From Bacteroidales bacterium (GTDB lineage Bacteria > Bacteroidota > Bacteroidia > Bacteroidales > Bacteroidaceae): a stretch of DNA of 64,000 nt. A program made the position numbers and the translations under genes. The DNA lies in assembly GCA_015060905.1 (NCBI GenBank), contig SUXQ01000001.1, positions 97,256 through 161,255 on the forward strand, in the 5' to 3' direction. Below, one piece after another: positions 8,456 to 18,514 of the stretch. The notes beneath the pieces were generated by a model that was not told where the DNA came from, searched no databases, and saw nothing but the letters and a program-made list of their open reading frames with translations. How positions within the stretch are numbered: the first letter of the stretch is position 1; each line of letters starts with the position of its first letter.

Positions 8456-9100
8456 TTACTTTAAGTCGTTTCTCCACTCCGAGGGGTTTGCACGCCATTC
8501 GCGCAGTGTGGGCATAACCTCCTCTGTGATGTATCCTGTTTCTTTTGCTGCTTCGAGCACTGCTTCGTAGTTGGTGAGGGTGATAAGTTTCACGCCTGCT
8601 TTTGCAAAGGCCTCCTCGGCAACGCTGAATCCGTATGTGAACGATGCTACCATGCCCACAACCTCGACGCCTGCTGCACGCAATGCGTCAACTGCCTTAA
8701 GACTGCTCATTCCTGTCGATACAAGGTCTTCAACAACAACTACCTTTGCGCCGGGCTGAACGTCACCCTCAATCTGGTTGCCCATTCCGTGATCTTTTGC
8801 CTTGGGACGTACGTATACGAAAGGTTTTGCAAGCTCTTCGGCAACAAGTGCGCCCTGTGCGATTGCGCCTGTTGCAACGCCGGCAACTGTGTCAGCCTCA
8901 GGAAATTCTTCGAGGATAAGGTTGGCGAGCCCCAATTTTACGCGTGTGCGCAATTCGGGGAACGAGAGGGTTTTCCTGTTGTCACAGTAGAAAGGTGACT
9001 TCCAGCCTGATGCCCATGTGAAAGGTTGTTCGGGTTGCAATTTTACGGCCTTTATCTTTAGCAGCTCTGCTGCAAGTTTTAAAGCAGATTTATTTGTCAT
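8456..9100 (-). CDS. pyrE: Orotate phosphoribosyltransferase
   Basis: Converts orotate and PRPP to orotidine monophosphate in pyrimidine synthesis; cytoplasmic. The PRPP-binding motif VVVVEDLVSTGMSS and the orotate-site region (SGWKSPFYCDNRK) are clear. I place the start at the internal ATG at 9100 (MTNKSALKLA), giving 214 aa, the usual family length. The upstream ATG at 9127 would add nine unrelated residues. Its neighbours are SUI1 upstream (33 nt) and the SRPBCC gene downstream. Confidence 0.95.
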   Translation of the reverse strand: MTNKSALKLAAELLKIKAVKLQPEQPFTWASGWKSPFYCDNRKTLSFPELRTRVKLGLANLILEEFPEADTVAGVATGAIAQGALVAEELAKPFVYVRPKAKDHGMGNQIEGDVQPGAKVVVVEDLVSTGMSSLKAVDALRAAGVEVVGMVASFTYGFSVAEEAFAKAGVKLITLTNYEAVLEAAKETGYITEEVMPTLREWRANPSEWRNDLK

Positions 9101-9133
9101 AATCGTAAATATTTGGTTGTTAAACATGAATTT

Positions 9134-9472
9134 TTATTTTGTCCGGGTGTATCCTTCTTTTTTCAGAAGTTCCACCACCTTTTCTTTAAATTCGCCCTGA
9201 ATGAGAAGCTCGCCATCTTTGACGCTGCCGCCTACTCCGCATTTGGTCTTTAGCAATTTGCTTAGTTCTTTAAGGTCGCCCTCGCTTCCTATAAATCCGC
9301 TGACGATGGTAACTGTTTTTCCGCCACGATGGTTTTTCTCGATGCGCACCCTTAGCTTTTGTGCATTTTGGGGCAGAGTCTCCGGCTCCTCGCAATCCTC
9401 TGTCTCGTATGCAAAATCGGGGTTTGTGGAATACACGACATTCAGTCTGTCTTTCCAATCGTTCTTTTTCAT
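9134..9472 (-). CDS. SUI1/eIF1-family translation factor (YciH-like)
   Basis: 112-aa protein with the eIF1/SUI1 core in its C-terminal half: VRIEKNHRGGKTVTIVSGF, then LKTKCGVGGSVKDGELLIQG. Bacterial YciH proteins bind the small ribosomal subunit and influence start-site selection fidelity, though their role is less defined than in eukaryotes. It is first in the run leading to pyrE and argH. A TACCTTTG -7 element lies upstream on the minus strand (9502-9509), but no good TTG sits 19 nt behind it. Confidence 0.9.
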   Translation of the reverse strand: MKKNDWKDRLNVVYSTNPDFAYETEDCEEPETLPQNAQKLRVRIEKNHRGGKTVTIVSGFIGSEGDLKELSKLLKTKCGVGGSVKDGELLIQGEFKEKVVELLKKEGYTRTK

Positions 9473-9576
9473 TTTTTTGGTAAAAAGTTTATTTCTCGCC
9501 TCAAAGGTACAATCTTTTCTTCATAAATTTCTAATACTCGCAAAATAACCTTACTTTTGTTACGTTATTATTTTTA

Positions 9577-9611
9577 GAAACTATTTTGCAAAATAAATCA
9601 AAAATAGTTTC
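9577..9611. promoter_or_regulatory. Inverted repeat upstream of rex, possible operator
   Basis: Perfect 11-bp inverted repeat, GAAACTATTTT (9577-9587) and its complement (9601-9611), 13 nt apart. It lies between a TACTTTTG -7-like element (9552-9559) and the rex start. It does not match the classical Rex site TTGTGAAATATTTCACAA, so autoregulation is only a possibility. Confidence 0.4.
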
Positions 9612-9638
9612 ATATAGAAAGTTTTTTGAAAATATTCG

Positions 9639-10298
9639 ATGGATTCGACAAAAATAGATAAAGTTCCCGAGCCAACGTTGCGTCGTCTGCCTTGGTACCT
9701 CTCTGTCTGCCGCTTGCTGAAAGCGCGTGGCGAGACATATGTGTCCTCGACCCGTCTGTCGAAAGAGACAAATATCGTTGCGTCGCAGATTGCAAAAGAC
9801 CTCTCCTTTGTGGATGTTGTCGGCCGCACGCGTGTGGGCTACGAGATTGATAATCTGTTGGAGGTACTCGAGAATTTCCTTGGCTTTACATCCATGCACA
9901 AGGCTTTTCTCTTCGGAGCCGGACGATTGGGTAGCGCGCTTCTCAACGACACAGGATTGCGACAATTCGGGCTTGAGATTGTTGCGGCATTCGATGCCAA
10001 TCCTCGGCTCGTGGGGCACAGTGTCGCCGGAATTCCCGTGTGCGACATTAACGACCTTGAGAAAGAGATGCGTCGGCACAAAGTGAAGATAGGAATACTT
10101 ACAGTGCCCATACATAATGCTCAGGAGGTTGCCGACAGAATGGTAGTGTGGGGCATAAAGGCAATATGGAATTTTACTCCGTTGCGCATCCGCGTCCCCG
10201 ATGATATTGTAGTTCAGAATACCTCGCTGTATGCTCATCTTTCGTTGATGTTCAATCGTTTGGATAGTGTCGAAGAAACTGAAAATAGTAAGAAATAG
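9639..10298 (+). CDS. rex: Redox-sensing transcriptional repressor Rex
   Basis: 219-aa homodimeric repressor that reads the NADH/NAD+ ratio. The N-terminal winged helix (about 1-80: PEPTLRRLPWYLSVCRLL... SSTRLSKETNIVASQIAKDLS) is typical of Rex. It is followed by a Rossmann fold with the dinucleotide loop FGAGRLGSALL (about residue 92). Rex usually controls fermentative and respiratory dehydrogenases. Here it heads a tight plus-strand run: the FAH gene begins 1 nt after its stop, then porU 4 nt after that. The linkage with secretion genes is worth noting. Confidence 0.95.
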   Translation: MDSTKIDKVPEPTLRRLPWYLSVCRLLKARGETYVSSTRLSKETNIVASQIAKDLSFVDVVGRTRVGYEIDNLLEVLENFLGFTSMHKAFLFGAGRLGSALLNDTGLRQFGLEIVAAFDANPRLVGHSVAGIPVCDINDLEKEMRRHKVKIGILTVPIHNAQEVADRMVVWGIKAIWNFTPLRIRVPDDIVVQNTSLYAHLSLMFNRLDSVEETENSKK

Positions 10299-10299
10299 A

Positions 10300-10914
10300 A
10301 TGAAGATAATAGCAGTAGGTAAGAATTACGCCGACCACGCACTCGAGTTTGACGGAACGGTAGAGCGTCCCGATGCTCCCATGATATTCATGAAGCCCGA
10401 CTCCTCTATACTGAAAAACGGCAAGCCCTTTTTTCTGCCCGACTTTTGGGGACGCGTGGAATACGAGGCCGAAATTGTTGTTCGCATAAGCAATCTGGGT
10501 AAAAATATCCCCACAAGATTCGCCCATCGATACTACGATGCGGTGACCGTGGGAATAGACTTTACCGCCCGTGAGTGGCAGCGCAAATTGATAGCCGAGG
10601 GTGCCCCCTGGGAACTGAGCAAGGGATTCGACGGCGCGGCAACGTTGGGCGAGTTTGTCCCAACCGAGGGGCTTGACGTTTCCAACCTCTCTTTCAGGCT
10701 GGATATTGACGGCCGGACTGTGCAAAATAGCAACAGTAGTAAGATGCTATTCTCGATAGACGAAATAATAAATTACGTAAGCAAATATTGCACCCTCAGG
10801 ACAGGTGACCTTATTTTTACCGGAACTCCGGCGGGGGTAGGCGCTGTTGCCATAGACAACCATTTGCAGGGATTCTTGCAGGGGCAAAAAGTGCTTGATT
10901 TTTATATAAGATGA
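10300..10914 (+). CDS. Fumarylacetoacetate hydrolase (FAH) family protein
   Basis: 204-aa cytoplasmic enzyme of the FAH superfamily. The start at 10300 (MKIIAVGKNYADHALE) gives the canonical N-terminus; an upstream ATG at 10267 would lie inside rex. The metal-binding and active-site blocks typical of FAHD1/YcgM-like members are visible: FMKPDSS, then VEYEAEIVV with its acidic ligands, and near the end TGDLIFTGTPAGVG. Such proteins are acylpyruvate hydrolases, oxaloacetate decarboxylases or isomerases, and the exact substrate cannot be read from sequence. It lies between rex and porU with almost no spacing. Confidence 0.88.
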   Translation: MKIIAVGKNYADHALEFDGTVERPDAPMIFMKPDSSILKNGKPFFLPDFWGRVEYEAEIVVRISNLGKNIPTRFAHRYYDAVTVGIDFTAREWQRKLIAEGAPWELSKGFDGAATLGEFVPTEGLDVSNLSFRLDIDGRTVQNSNSSKMLFSIDEIINYVSKYCTLRTGDLIFTGTPAGVGAVAIDNHLQGFLQGQKVLDFYIR

Positions 10915-10918
10915 TTAT

Positions 10919-13900
10919 ATGAACAGATACGGAATAATTTTTACGATACTGATGCTGCTGTCGGGGCTGCCCCATGTAGCGGCACAGGTATTTACAGATG
11001 TCGATTGGGAGGTCTTTGAACGTGATACGATTCTTCCCCGCTATTGCTGTTCCGTGCCTCTGGACGAAAATTATTCCCTTTTTAAATATAGCGCAGACAT
11101 TGAATACCCCGAATTTGTTCCCATGAGCGACAGTGAGGTTGCGCACTATGGGCTTAATGTGCAAGATGATACATTGCCTGCGTGGCCTGTGGTAAAAACC
11201 TCGGTCGCAGTTTCGGCCAAGCAGGGGATTCTTGACGTGGAATTTACGCCGATAGTATTTCTTGACGGTTGCTACCAAAAAATAACCTCTTTTAAATTGG
11301 TTACCACCAAAAGTGTGGACGAAAAATCGCTCATGCGAGGCATGCTGCTTCCGGCCACACGTTCATCCTCTCATTATGCCGAAAATTCGGTGCTTGCGAC
11401 GGGAAAATGGGTGAAAATACGTGTCTCAAAAAATGGCGTTTACAAAATAACCAAGAGCGAACTTTCAAAGATGGGCTTTTCCGACCCTTCAAAAGTACGT
11501 CTTTTCGGCTGCGGCGGACACATTTTGCCCGAAACAAATATAGCATCGATAACCGACGACCTGCAAGAGGTTCCCCTGTGGCGCAACAATGGCAATCTGC
11601 TTTTTTATGCTAACGGAACCATAAAATGGACATATAAGTCCAATGTGTTTACCCATGAGCAGAATCATTATTCGCAATACAGCTACTATTTTCTCAATCA
11701 GACGGATGGGGCAGAGCCAAAAGCCTTTCCCCTCGCCGATGCACTATCGTCGCCGTACTTTACATTTACAACCTTCCCCGACTATGCATTATACGAAAAT
11801 GAAGAGTACTCTCTTTGTTCGTTCGGTCGTGTACTTCTCGACGGATACGACTATTCAACGGGTCGCACCAAGCATTATAAATTTTCTTTGCCCGGGGCTG
11901 CTTCGGTGCGTGCGCGAGTAGCAGTATCGTTTGGCAGCAATGCAACAACCGCAAGTTCTGTCGGTGTTTATGTAGATGATGCGCAAATAGGTACCTTGTC
12001 GCTGGGCGCAGCTTCTTCGACGGAAAAAGGTCGTATCGATTCGGGAAACTATACAACAACCAATGGCATTGGCGAGAATGTAACCGTATCGTTGAAGCAC
12101 AATGCAACATCAAGTTCAATAAGCGGCTTTCTCGATTATATAAGTATAAATTATACGCGTAATTTAGCTCTATACGGCACATTTACTAATTTCCGCGGCT
12201 CCGCTTACAGTGGTAATGCAAATTACAAGATAGCTTCAGATAATTCAAACATAAAAGTGTGGCGCGTGACTGTCCCGTCCGAAATTACCGAATATCCCGG
12301 TACATACGCTGACGGATATTATACTGTCACAGCCCCCGCCTCCTATAATGAAGAGTTTGTTGCCGTCGATGTTAATGCAAATTTCCCCTCGGTCGAGGTT
12401 GTTGGCACAGTGCCCAACCAGAATCTCCACTCTTTGGGACAGACAGACATGGTGATAATAGTCCCCTCGAACGGGCTGTTCTTGTCACAGGCCGAGCGTC
12501 TCGCTCAACTGCACCGCGAGACAGACTCGCTGACAGTGGCAGTTGTTACAGCCGAGCAGGTTTACAATGAATTTTCTTCGGGTACCCCCGATGCTACAGC
12601 CTATCGCCGATTCATGAAAATGTTCTACGATCGTGCAGCGACCACAACCGAAGCACCCAAATATCTGCTGCTTATGGGCGATTCTTATGCCGATAATAGG
12701 CTTATAACCAATAAAACTCATAATCAGGATGGCATGTTGCTATGCTACCAATCGCAAAATTCGGTAAGTACAATTTCGTCCTATGTGTTAGAGGATTATT
12801 TCTCTTTTCTTGATGATGGCGAGGGCGGCTCGCATTTAACCGACAAAGCTGATATTGCCGTTGGTCGTATCCCCGCAAAGAATCTTGCCGAACTTACCCC
12901 TGTGGTGGATAAAATAATAAATTATGCAAAAAATACCGAGGCCGGCTCATGGCAGAATAATATAGTGCTTCTTGCCGACGATGGTGACCCGAAAAATCCA
13001 AATTCCCACATGCGCGATGCTGAAATTATTGCATCAATAATAAATAATTATTTTTCATCATTCATGCTTCGTCGAATATATTGGGACGATTATCCTGTAG
13101 TTAAACTTTCAACAGGAAACAACTATCCTGCTGTGACGGCAGCAATAAAGGAACAACTTAATGATGGAGCATTGATTGTAAACTATTCGGGACACGGCAG
13201 TCCTAATCTTTTGTCACACGAAATGGCGTGGAACGCTGCGAATATGGCCGAGTGTACCTCCCCGCGTCTGCCGCTGTGGGTGACTGCTTCGTGTGACATT
13301 TCCCCTTTCGATATTGGCGATGGCTCGTTGGGCGAGGAGGCTATCCTTAATCCCGTTGGTGCGGCGGTGGCAATGTTTACTACCACCCGCACAGTGTATC
13401 AGTCTCAGAATTCGCTTATCAATCAGCAGTTTATGCGTAATGTACTTTCGCGTGACAGCAATGGTCGAGCCTCGACAATAGGCGATGCTGTGCGCAAGGC
13501 AAAAGTTAATCTTATTTCCGGCGGCTCGGACCTTTCCGAGAATAAACTGCAATATGTTCTTTTGGGTGACCCGGCTCTTAGGCTTAAAGTTCCTGAATAT
13601 GATATTGTTATCGACCGTTTCGCTGATAAAGATGCAGATGTTCAATCTACGGCAAGCGCCGGTGGCAAAATAACTGTCGAGGGACACATTAGAAACATAA
13701 AGGGTGAAAAGGCTGATGATTTTAATGGAATTGTTTCGCCTACAATGTTCGACTGTGAGCAAGAAATTGTAACAAAAAATAATACTGATCTTGGCGCTTT
13801 TACCTATTATGCCCATAAGAATAAACTATATTCGTGTAGCGACTCTGTCGTTGCCGGCAGTTTCAAATTGACAATCCCCGTGCCGATGGATATAAGTTAC

Positions 13901-14686
13901 AGCGATGAAACGGGCCTGCTGAACCTTTATGCTGTTACCCACGATGGTAAAAAATCGGCTCAAGGCAGATACGATAATTTTATAATAGGTGGCACCTCTC
14001 CCGAAATTTCCGACGATAAAAAAGGTCCCGAAATAAAAATGTACCTTAACAAGCCCTCTTTCCGCGACGGCGACGAGGTTAATGCAACCCCTTGTCTTTT
14101 TGTGGAACTTTGTGACGCAGATGGCATAAACACCGTAGGCTCGGGCATTGGTCATGATATTGTCGCGATAGTCGATAATGACGCTGCGTACACATTTAAT
14201 CTAAACAGTTATTTTGTTTCGTCTGTGGGCGATTATACTTCGGGGCGTATAGCTTTTCCGCTCGCATCGTTGCCGGCCGGCGAACATACTTTGTTGTTGC
14301 GCGCATGGGACCTGTTGAACAATTCCTCGACAGCCACTGTGAATTTTACGGTTGTCCCCGACCTTGCCCCCGACTTTGTGGAACTTGCCGTTACTCCTAA
14401 TCCTGTGCATCGTGGCGAAGCTGTTACATTTATTCTCACTCACGACCGTCCGCAAAGTGAAATAACCGTCACGATTGAACTTTTCGATTTTCAGGGTCGA
14501 ATATTGTGGAGTAACACCGAGAATGCTGTTTGTGACGGAACAATTTATACATACGCATGGGATGTGACAGCATCGGGCGGGCAGCCTATTCCCACAGGAG
14601 TTTATCTCTATCGTGCGAAAATATCCTCGGCCGGTGGCTCCGAGCAGACAAAAACACAAAAAATAGTCATCTTAAACAATAAATAG
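10919..14686 (+). CDS. porU: Type IX secretion system sortase PorU
   Basis: Surface cysteine protease of 1255 aa that removes the C-terminal sorting domain of T9SS cargo and attaches the cargo to lipopolysaccharide. A signal peptide (MNRYGIIFTILMLLSGLPHVAAQ) precedes a long beta-rich N-terminal half. The gingipain-type C25 domain follows (about 520-900) with the catalytic pair His759 (YSGHGS) and Cys792 (VTASCDI). The C-terminus holds Ig/FlgD-like modules and ends GVYLYRAKI...KIVILNNK, itself a sorting-type domain. Length matches known PorU proteins (about 1100-1300). porV follows after 39 nt, the order seen in many Bacteroidota. Confidence 0.95.
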   Translation: MNRYGIIFTILMLLSGLPHVAAQVFTDVDWEVFERDTILPRYCCSVPLDENYSLFKYSADIEYPEFVPMSDSEVAHYGLNVQDDTLPAWPVVKTSVAVSAKQGILDVEFTPIVFLDGCYQKITSFKLVTTKSVDEKSLMRGMLLPATRSSSHYAENSVLATGKWVKIRVSKNGVYKITKSELSKMGFSDPSKVRLFGCGGHILPETNIASITDDLQEVPLWRNNGNLLFYANGTIKWTYKSNVFTHEQNHYSQYSYYFLNQTDGAEPKAFPLADALSSPYFTFTTFPDYALYENEEYSLCSFGRVLLDGYDYSTGRTKHYKFSLPGAASVRARVAVSFGSNATTASSVGVYVDDAQIGTLSLGAASSTEKGRIDSGNYTTTNGIGENVTVSLKHNATSSSISGFLDYISINYTRNLALYGTFTNFRGSAYSGNANYKIASDNSNIKVWRVTVPSEITEYPGTYADGYYTVTAPASYNEEFVAVDVNANFPSVEVVGTVPNQNLHSLGQTDMVIIVPSNGLFLSQAERLAQLHRETDSLTVAVVTAEQVYNEFSSGTPDATAYRRFMKMFYDRAATTTEAPKYLLLMGDSYADNRLITNKTHNQDGMLLCYQSQNSVSTISSYVLEDYFSFLDDGEGGSHLTDKADIAVGRIPAKNLAELTPVVDKIINYAKNTEAGSWQNNIVLLADDGDPKNPNSHMRDAEIIASIINNYFSSFMLRRIYWDDYPVVKLSTGNNYPAVTAAIKEQLNDGALIVNYSGHGSPNLLSHEMAWNAANMAECTSPRLPLWVTASCDISPFDIGDGSLGEEAILNPVGAAVAMFTTTRTVYQSQNSLINQQFMRNVLSRDSNGRASTIGDAVRKAKVNLISGGSDLSENKLQYVLLGDPALRLKVPEYDIVIDRFADKDADVQSTASAGGKITVEGHIRNIKGEKADDFNGIVSPTMFDCEQEIVTKNNTDLGAFTYYAHKNKLYSCSDSVVAGSFKLTIPVPMDISYSDETGLLNLYAVTHDGKKSAQGRYDNFIIGGTSPEISDDKKGPEIKMYLNKPSFRDGDEVNATPCLFVELCDADGINTVGSGIGHDIVAIVDNDAAYTFNLNSYFVSSVGDYTSGRIAFPLASLPAGEHTLLLRAWDLLNNSSTATVNFTVVPDLAPDFVELAVTPNPVHRGEAVTFILTHDRPQSEITVTIELFDFQGRILWSNTENAVCDGTIYTYAWDVTASGGQPIPTGVYLYRAKISSAGGSEQTKTQKIVILNNK

Positions 14687-14725
14687 GCAAAATTTGGGTT
14701 TTATAAGAACATAAAGATAAAAACG

Positions 14726-15910
14726 ATGATAAAAAATAAAACACTTCTTACACTTTTAGGACTTTTGTTGATGTTGCCCGTTTCGGCGCAAAAGGATATT
14801 TTCAACCCTGTATATACGGGCGTAACCTCTCTGTCTATTGCTCCCGATGCTCGTGCCGGAGCGATGGGTGACGTTGGTTGTGCCACCGACCCTGATGTTA
14901 ATTCTCAATATTGGAACCCTGCAAAATATCCTTTCAATATTGCGCGTGCGGGTGTCTCTTTGTCGTACACTCCTTGGTTGCGTCAGTTGGTCAAGGATAT
15001 TGACCTTGCATACGTTTCGGGTTTCTACCGTTTGGGCGACTATTCGGCCATAAGCTCTTCGCTGACATATTTTTCGCTTGGCGAGGTTATTGCCGACGAG
15101 TATACAATAAAGCCTTACGAACTTGCTTTTGACGTTGCATACTCGCGCATGTTGTCCGAAACTTTCTCGGCAGCAGTGGCCTTGCGCTTAATTTACTCTG
15201 ACCTTCAGTATAATTACGAAGAGGATATTACGCCCGGTAGCGCATTTGCGGCAGATGTTGCAATGTATTATAATAATTATATTATTTTGGGCAACAGAGA
15301 GTGTCTGTTGGGATTGGGTATGAATGTATCTAATATCGGTAGTAAAATATCTTATGACGGCGGTGCTACCAACCAATTTATTCCCACCAACTTGCGTCTG
15401 GGTGCGTCGTTGCTGATGCCTATCGACGAGTATAATACAATTTCGTTCAGTGTGGACCTTAACAAACTTCTTGTTCCCACACGTCCCACGTATGCGCAGT
15501 TTCTCGAAGAAGAGGGCTATGACTTTGACGACAACAGCCGTTACTCCGAGTATCAAAGTTGGCTAGAGACAACCGGTTACAATGATATTTCTCCAATTTC
15601 CGGAATTTTCAAGTCTTTTTCGGATGCTCCGGGGGGCTTCAGCGAGGAGCTTAAAGAGATTTATGGAGGTGTAGGTGTAGAATATTGCTACAATAATCAG
15701 TTTGCTTTACGTGGCGGTTACCACTATGAGAATGAGTATAAAGGCAATAGAAAATATTATACTATTGGTGCAGGGTTCAAGATGAATGTATTCTCGCTCG
15801 ATGCTGCTTATCTTATTTCGGCGGCACAGAGTAATCCTCTTGACCAGACGCTGCGTTTCACGCTGGCGTTTGACATGGATGGAATAAAGGATTTATTGGG
15901 TCGTAGGTAG
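14726..15910 (+). CDS. porV: T9SS outer-membrane shuttle protein PorV
   Basis: 394-aa FadL-like outer-membrane barrel that carries cargo from the translocon to PorU. A signal peptide ending in VSAQ is followed by the hallmark start of the mature protein: [17 protein letters not shown] and [11 protein letters not shown]. The remaining sequence is barrel-like. It lies directly after porU and 8 nt before ispF. PorV is also called LptO. Confidence 0.95.
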   Translation: MIKNKTLLTLLGLLLMLPVSAQKDIFNPVYTGVTSLSIAPDARAGAMGDVGCATDPDVNSQYWNPAKYPFNIARAGVSLSYTPWLRQLVKDIDLAYVSGFYRLGDYSAISSSLTYFSLGEVIADEYTIKPYELAFDVAYSRMLSETFSAAVALRLIYSDLQYNYEEDITPGSAFAADVAMYYNNYIILGNRECLLGLGMNVSNIGSKISYDGGATNQFIPTNLRLGASLLMPIDEYNTISFSVDLNKLLVPTRPTYAQFLEEEGYDFDDNSRYSEYQSWLETTGYNDISPISGIFKSFSDAPGGFSEELKEIYGGVGVEYCYNNQFALRGGYHYENEYKGNRKYYTIGAGFKMNVFSLDAAYLISAAQSNPLDQTLRFTLAFDMDGIKDLLGRR

Positions 15911-15918
15911 TTTTTATT

Positions 15919-16392
15919 ATGATAAGAGTAGGATTCGGATACGATGTTCATCGTTTGGTCGAAGGTCGTGAATTGTGGATGGGTGGGGTGAAGATTCCCT
16001 ATGAGTATGGTCTTGCCGGTCACTCGGATGCGGATGTGCTTATACACGCTATTTGCGATGCTATGCTTGGTGCTGCCAATCTTGGAGATATTGGCCATCA
16101 GTTTCCCGATACTTCAGATGAATTTTTTGGCATAGACAGCAAAATATTGTTGCGCCGCACAAATGAACTTATAAATGCCAAAGGTTACAAGCTGGGTAAT
16201 ATTGATGCTACTGTGGCGGCTCAGCAGCCTCGCTTGAATCCTCACATTGCCAATATGCGTCGGGTGCTTGCCGAGGTTTTGAACGTGGACGAGGATGCTG
16301 TGTCGATAAAGGCGACAACCACCGAAAAGCTTGGCTTTGAGGGACGCAAAGAGGGAATTTCGGCCTATGCTGTTGTCCTCATTGAAAAATAG
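15919..16392 (+). CDS. ispF: 2-C-methyl-D-erythritol 2,4-cyclodiphosphate synthase
   Basis: Enzyme of the MEP isoprenoid pathway, making the cyclic diphosphate intermediate; 157 aa, standard length. The zinc and substrate residues are in place: GYDVHRL (D8, H10), [17 protein letters not shown] with the third zinc His, and DIGHQFPDT. The C-terminal [11 protein letters not shown] is also conserved. It follows porV by 8 nt, and its 3' end overlaps the possible start of the phosphoesterase gene. Confidence 0.97.
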   Translation: MIRVGFGYDVHRLVEGRELWMGGVKIPYEYGLAGHSDADVLIHAICDAMLGAANLGDIGHQFPDTSDEFFGIDSKILLRRTNELINAKGYKLGNIDATVAAQQPRLNPHIANMRRVLAEVLNVDEDAVSIKATTTEKLGFEGRKEGISAYAVVLIEK

Positions 16393-17236
16393 TTGCAGGT
16401 GCATTGCTTTTTGTAACAGGGTGGGCGTTTGTCTCGCCCTTTTGTTGTTATTTATGCTTGACTCGTGTGCAACATTGTCGCGCTATCGGGGTGTGGGGCG
16501 CATACGTCGCTACGATATTTGCGACGCTCGTTTGCCGCAGAAATTCGATGGCTTTACAGTGGGTTTTCTTTCGGATACTCACTATCCGAGCAAATTTACC
16601 CGCAAGAGGCTGGCGAATGTGGCGCGTGCCATTGGTGACCTTTCTCCGGATGTGCTGTTGCTTGGTGGCGATTATGTTACGTCCGATGTTCATGCAGATG
16701 AACTTTTTGTGGCATTGGGTGGTTGCGCTGTTCCTTATGGGAAATATGCTGTTCTTGGGAATCACGATGTTAAGCGTGTCGGGATTTTGCAGCAGAGTAT
16801 GCAACGTAACGGAATTAAATTGCTTGCCGACGCTGCCGATACGTTGCGCATCGACGATTCGCAAATTTATCTGTGCGGGGTAAAAGAGTATGATAAAAAT
16901 GTGCAAAAAAGTTGGTTGCAACAGCATTCAGACTCGGGCTTTACGATACTCCTTGTTCACACGCCCGACTATGCTCAGGATGCAGGGGTTGAAAATGTAG
17001 CCTTGACATTTTCGGGACACACGCATGGCGGACAGGTGACGTTGTTGGGACTTTATGCTCCTGTTACAAATTCGCGTTACGGAAGGCGGTTCCTCTCGGG
17101 ACTCAACTATACGGATAGAGGCATCCCTGTTGTTACATCCAATGGGTTGGGAACCTCGCGCAAGAAGATACGTTTCTGTGCGCCGAGTGATATTATTTTC
17201 GTAACATTGCATTGCAAACAGTCTGTTTGCGATTAA
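16367..17236 (+). CDS. Membrane-anchored metallophosphoesterase (YaeI-like)
   Basis: All five calcineurin-type metal motifs are present: LSDTHYP, LGGDYV, LGNHD, VHTPD and SGHTHGG. Members such as YkuE/YaeI hydrolyse phosphoester bonds, often on lipids at the membrane. A hydrophobic stretch ([10 protein letters not shown]) ends in DSCA, so the protein is either N-terminally anchored or a lipoprotein. The start is uncertain. ATGs at 16331 and 16367 overlap ispF by 62 and 26 nt; later GTG/TTG codons or the ATG at 16454 are less likely because they cut into the hydrophobic segment. I chose 16367. ribD follows after 55 nt. Confidence 0.85.
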   Translation: MLLSSLKNSCRCIAFCNRVGVCLALLLLFMLDSCATLSRYRGVGRIRRYDICDARLPQKFDGFTVGFLSDTHYPSKFTRKRLANVARAIGDLSPDVLLLGGDYVTSDVHADELFVALGGCAVPYGKYAVLGNHDVKRVGILQQSMQRNGIKLLADAADTLRIDDSQIYLCGVKEYDKNVQKSWLQQHSDSGFTILLVHTPDYAQDAGVENVALTFSGHTHGGQVTLLGLYAPVTNSRYGRRFLSGLNYTDRGIPVVTSNGLGTSRKKIRFCAPSDIIFVTLHCKQSVCD

Positions 17237-17291
17237 TTTACCGTGATTTTTTTGTGGAAGCGTAACTTTTTCGTTAATTTGCACATCTATT

Positions 17292-18365
17292 ATGGAAAAA
17301 GAGTGTAAATGTGCGGAATTTTCCGCCGAAGACAAAAAATATATATCAAGATGTTTACAGCTTGCCCGCAACGGCCTCGGCAGCACTTCGCCCAATCCTA
17401 TGGTTGGTGCGGTAATCGTGTGCGACGGTAAAATTATAGGCGAGGGCTATCATATACGCTGCGGCGAGCCTCACGCCGAGGTTAATGCTGTGCGCTCGGT
17501 GCGCGACGCTTCTATGCTGGCGCGTTCCACAATTTATGTAAGTCTCGAGCCATGCTCGCACTATGGAAAGACCCCTCCTTGCGCCGACCTTATAATCAAC
17601 AGCGGAATTCCGCGCGTGGTTATTGCCACCACCGATAATAACAGCATGGTCAGCGGACGCGGAATAGAGCGTATGCGTGCCGCAGGAGTAGATGTCAGGG
17701 TGGGCGTTTGTGAAAAAGAGGCTTTTTCTCTGAACAAGGCATTTTTTACCTATCATGGCAAGCATCGCCCTTTTGTTACTCTCAAATGGGCACAATCGGC
17801 CGATGGTTATATAGACACCCTGCGTCAGAGTGGCGAGGCGCAACAAATATCAAACTCAGCCTCGATGATGGCTGTTCACAAGTTGCGTTCCACGCACGAT
17901 GCGATACTTGTCGGACGACGTACGGCACAGCTTGACAACCCCTCGCTGACACTGCGCCATTGGGTGGGTCGCACCCCTCTTCGCTTGGTCGTAGACCGCA
18001 AGGGAGCCTTGCCCGAGAATTTACGAATCTTTTCGTCCGAAGTTCCGACGGTAGTGTTCACCGAAAATATCCGTCCGGATAAATTCAGCGAGAATGTGTC
18101 GCAGGCGCTGCTCGACTTTTCGATGGACATAATACCGCAAATTCTTGCACATTTATACGAAAAGAAAATAGGCTCGTTGCTGGTCGAGGGTGGCTGTAAA
18201 ATGTTGCAGAGTTTCATAAATTCCGGCCTTTGGGACGAAATTCGTATAGAAACAAATAACAACCTTCATTTACACAAAGGCGTGTCCGCCCCACAGTTGC
18301 CGCTTGGCCTCAAAAAAGAGAAATATCAATTTTTCGGTCACATAATAGAGCGTATAAAAAGGTAA
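17292..18365 (+). CDS. ribD: Bifunctional riboflavin deaminase/reductase RibD
   Basis: 357-aa enzyme for two consecutive riboflavin steps. The N-terminal cytidine-deaminase-like domain (about 1-150) has the zinc site HAEVNAV and PCSHYGKTPPC. The C-terminal dihydrofolate-reductase-like domain (about 155-357) uses NADPH (VTLKWAQSADGYI, ILVGRRTAQLDNP, LVEGGCKML). Length is normal. No other riboflavin genes are nearby. It is the last gene of the run that begins with rex, with a 149-nt gap behind it. Confidence 0.95.
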   Translation: MEKECKCAEFSAEDKKYISRCLQLARNGLGSTSPNPMVGAVIVCDGKIIGEGYHIRCGEPHAEVNAVRSVRDASMLARSTIYVSLEPCSHYGKTPPCADLIINSGIPRVVIATTDNNSMVSGRGIERMRAAGVDVRVGVCEKEAFSLNKAFFTYHGKHRPFVTLKWAQSADGYIDTLRQSGEAQQISNSASMMAVHKLRSTHDAILVGRRTAQLDNPSLTLRHWVGRTPLRLVVDRKGALPENLRIFSSEVPTVVFTENIRPDKFSENVSQALLDFSMDIIPQILAHLYEKKIGSLLVEGGCKMLQSFINSGLWDEIRIETNNNLHLHKGVSAPQLPLGLKKEKYQFFGHIIERIKR

Positions 18366-18514
18366 TTTATGTTTTTTTAGTCATAAAAAACCATAAATAA
18401 GAGAATCTATTACAACCATCCAAAAAAATGTTCTTATTTTTGTAAGTTGATAAATAGTCGAAACTGTAGGCAACCTTTTGCGGTTTCTAAAAAACACACA
18501 ATATAGCATACAAT

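Noticed and set aside
9577-9611. Classical Rex operator upstream of rex
   Set aside because: The inverted repeat there (GAAACTATTTT) lacks the TTGTGA...TCACAA form of known Rex sites, so only a generic operator was noted.
9531-10238. 235-aa open frame antisense to rex
   Set aside because: It overlaps a well-supported gene on the other strand and shows no recognisable domain or sensible start.
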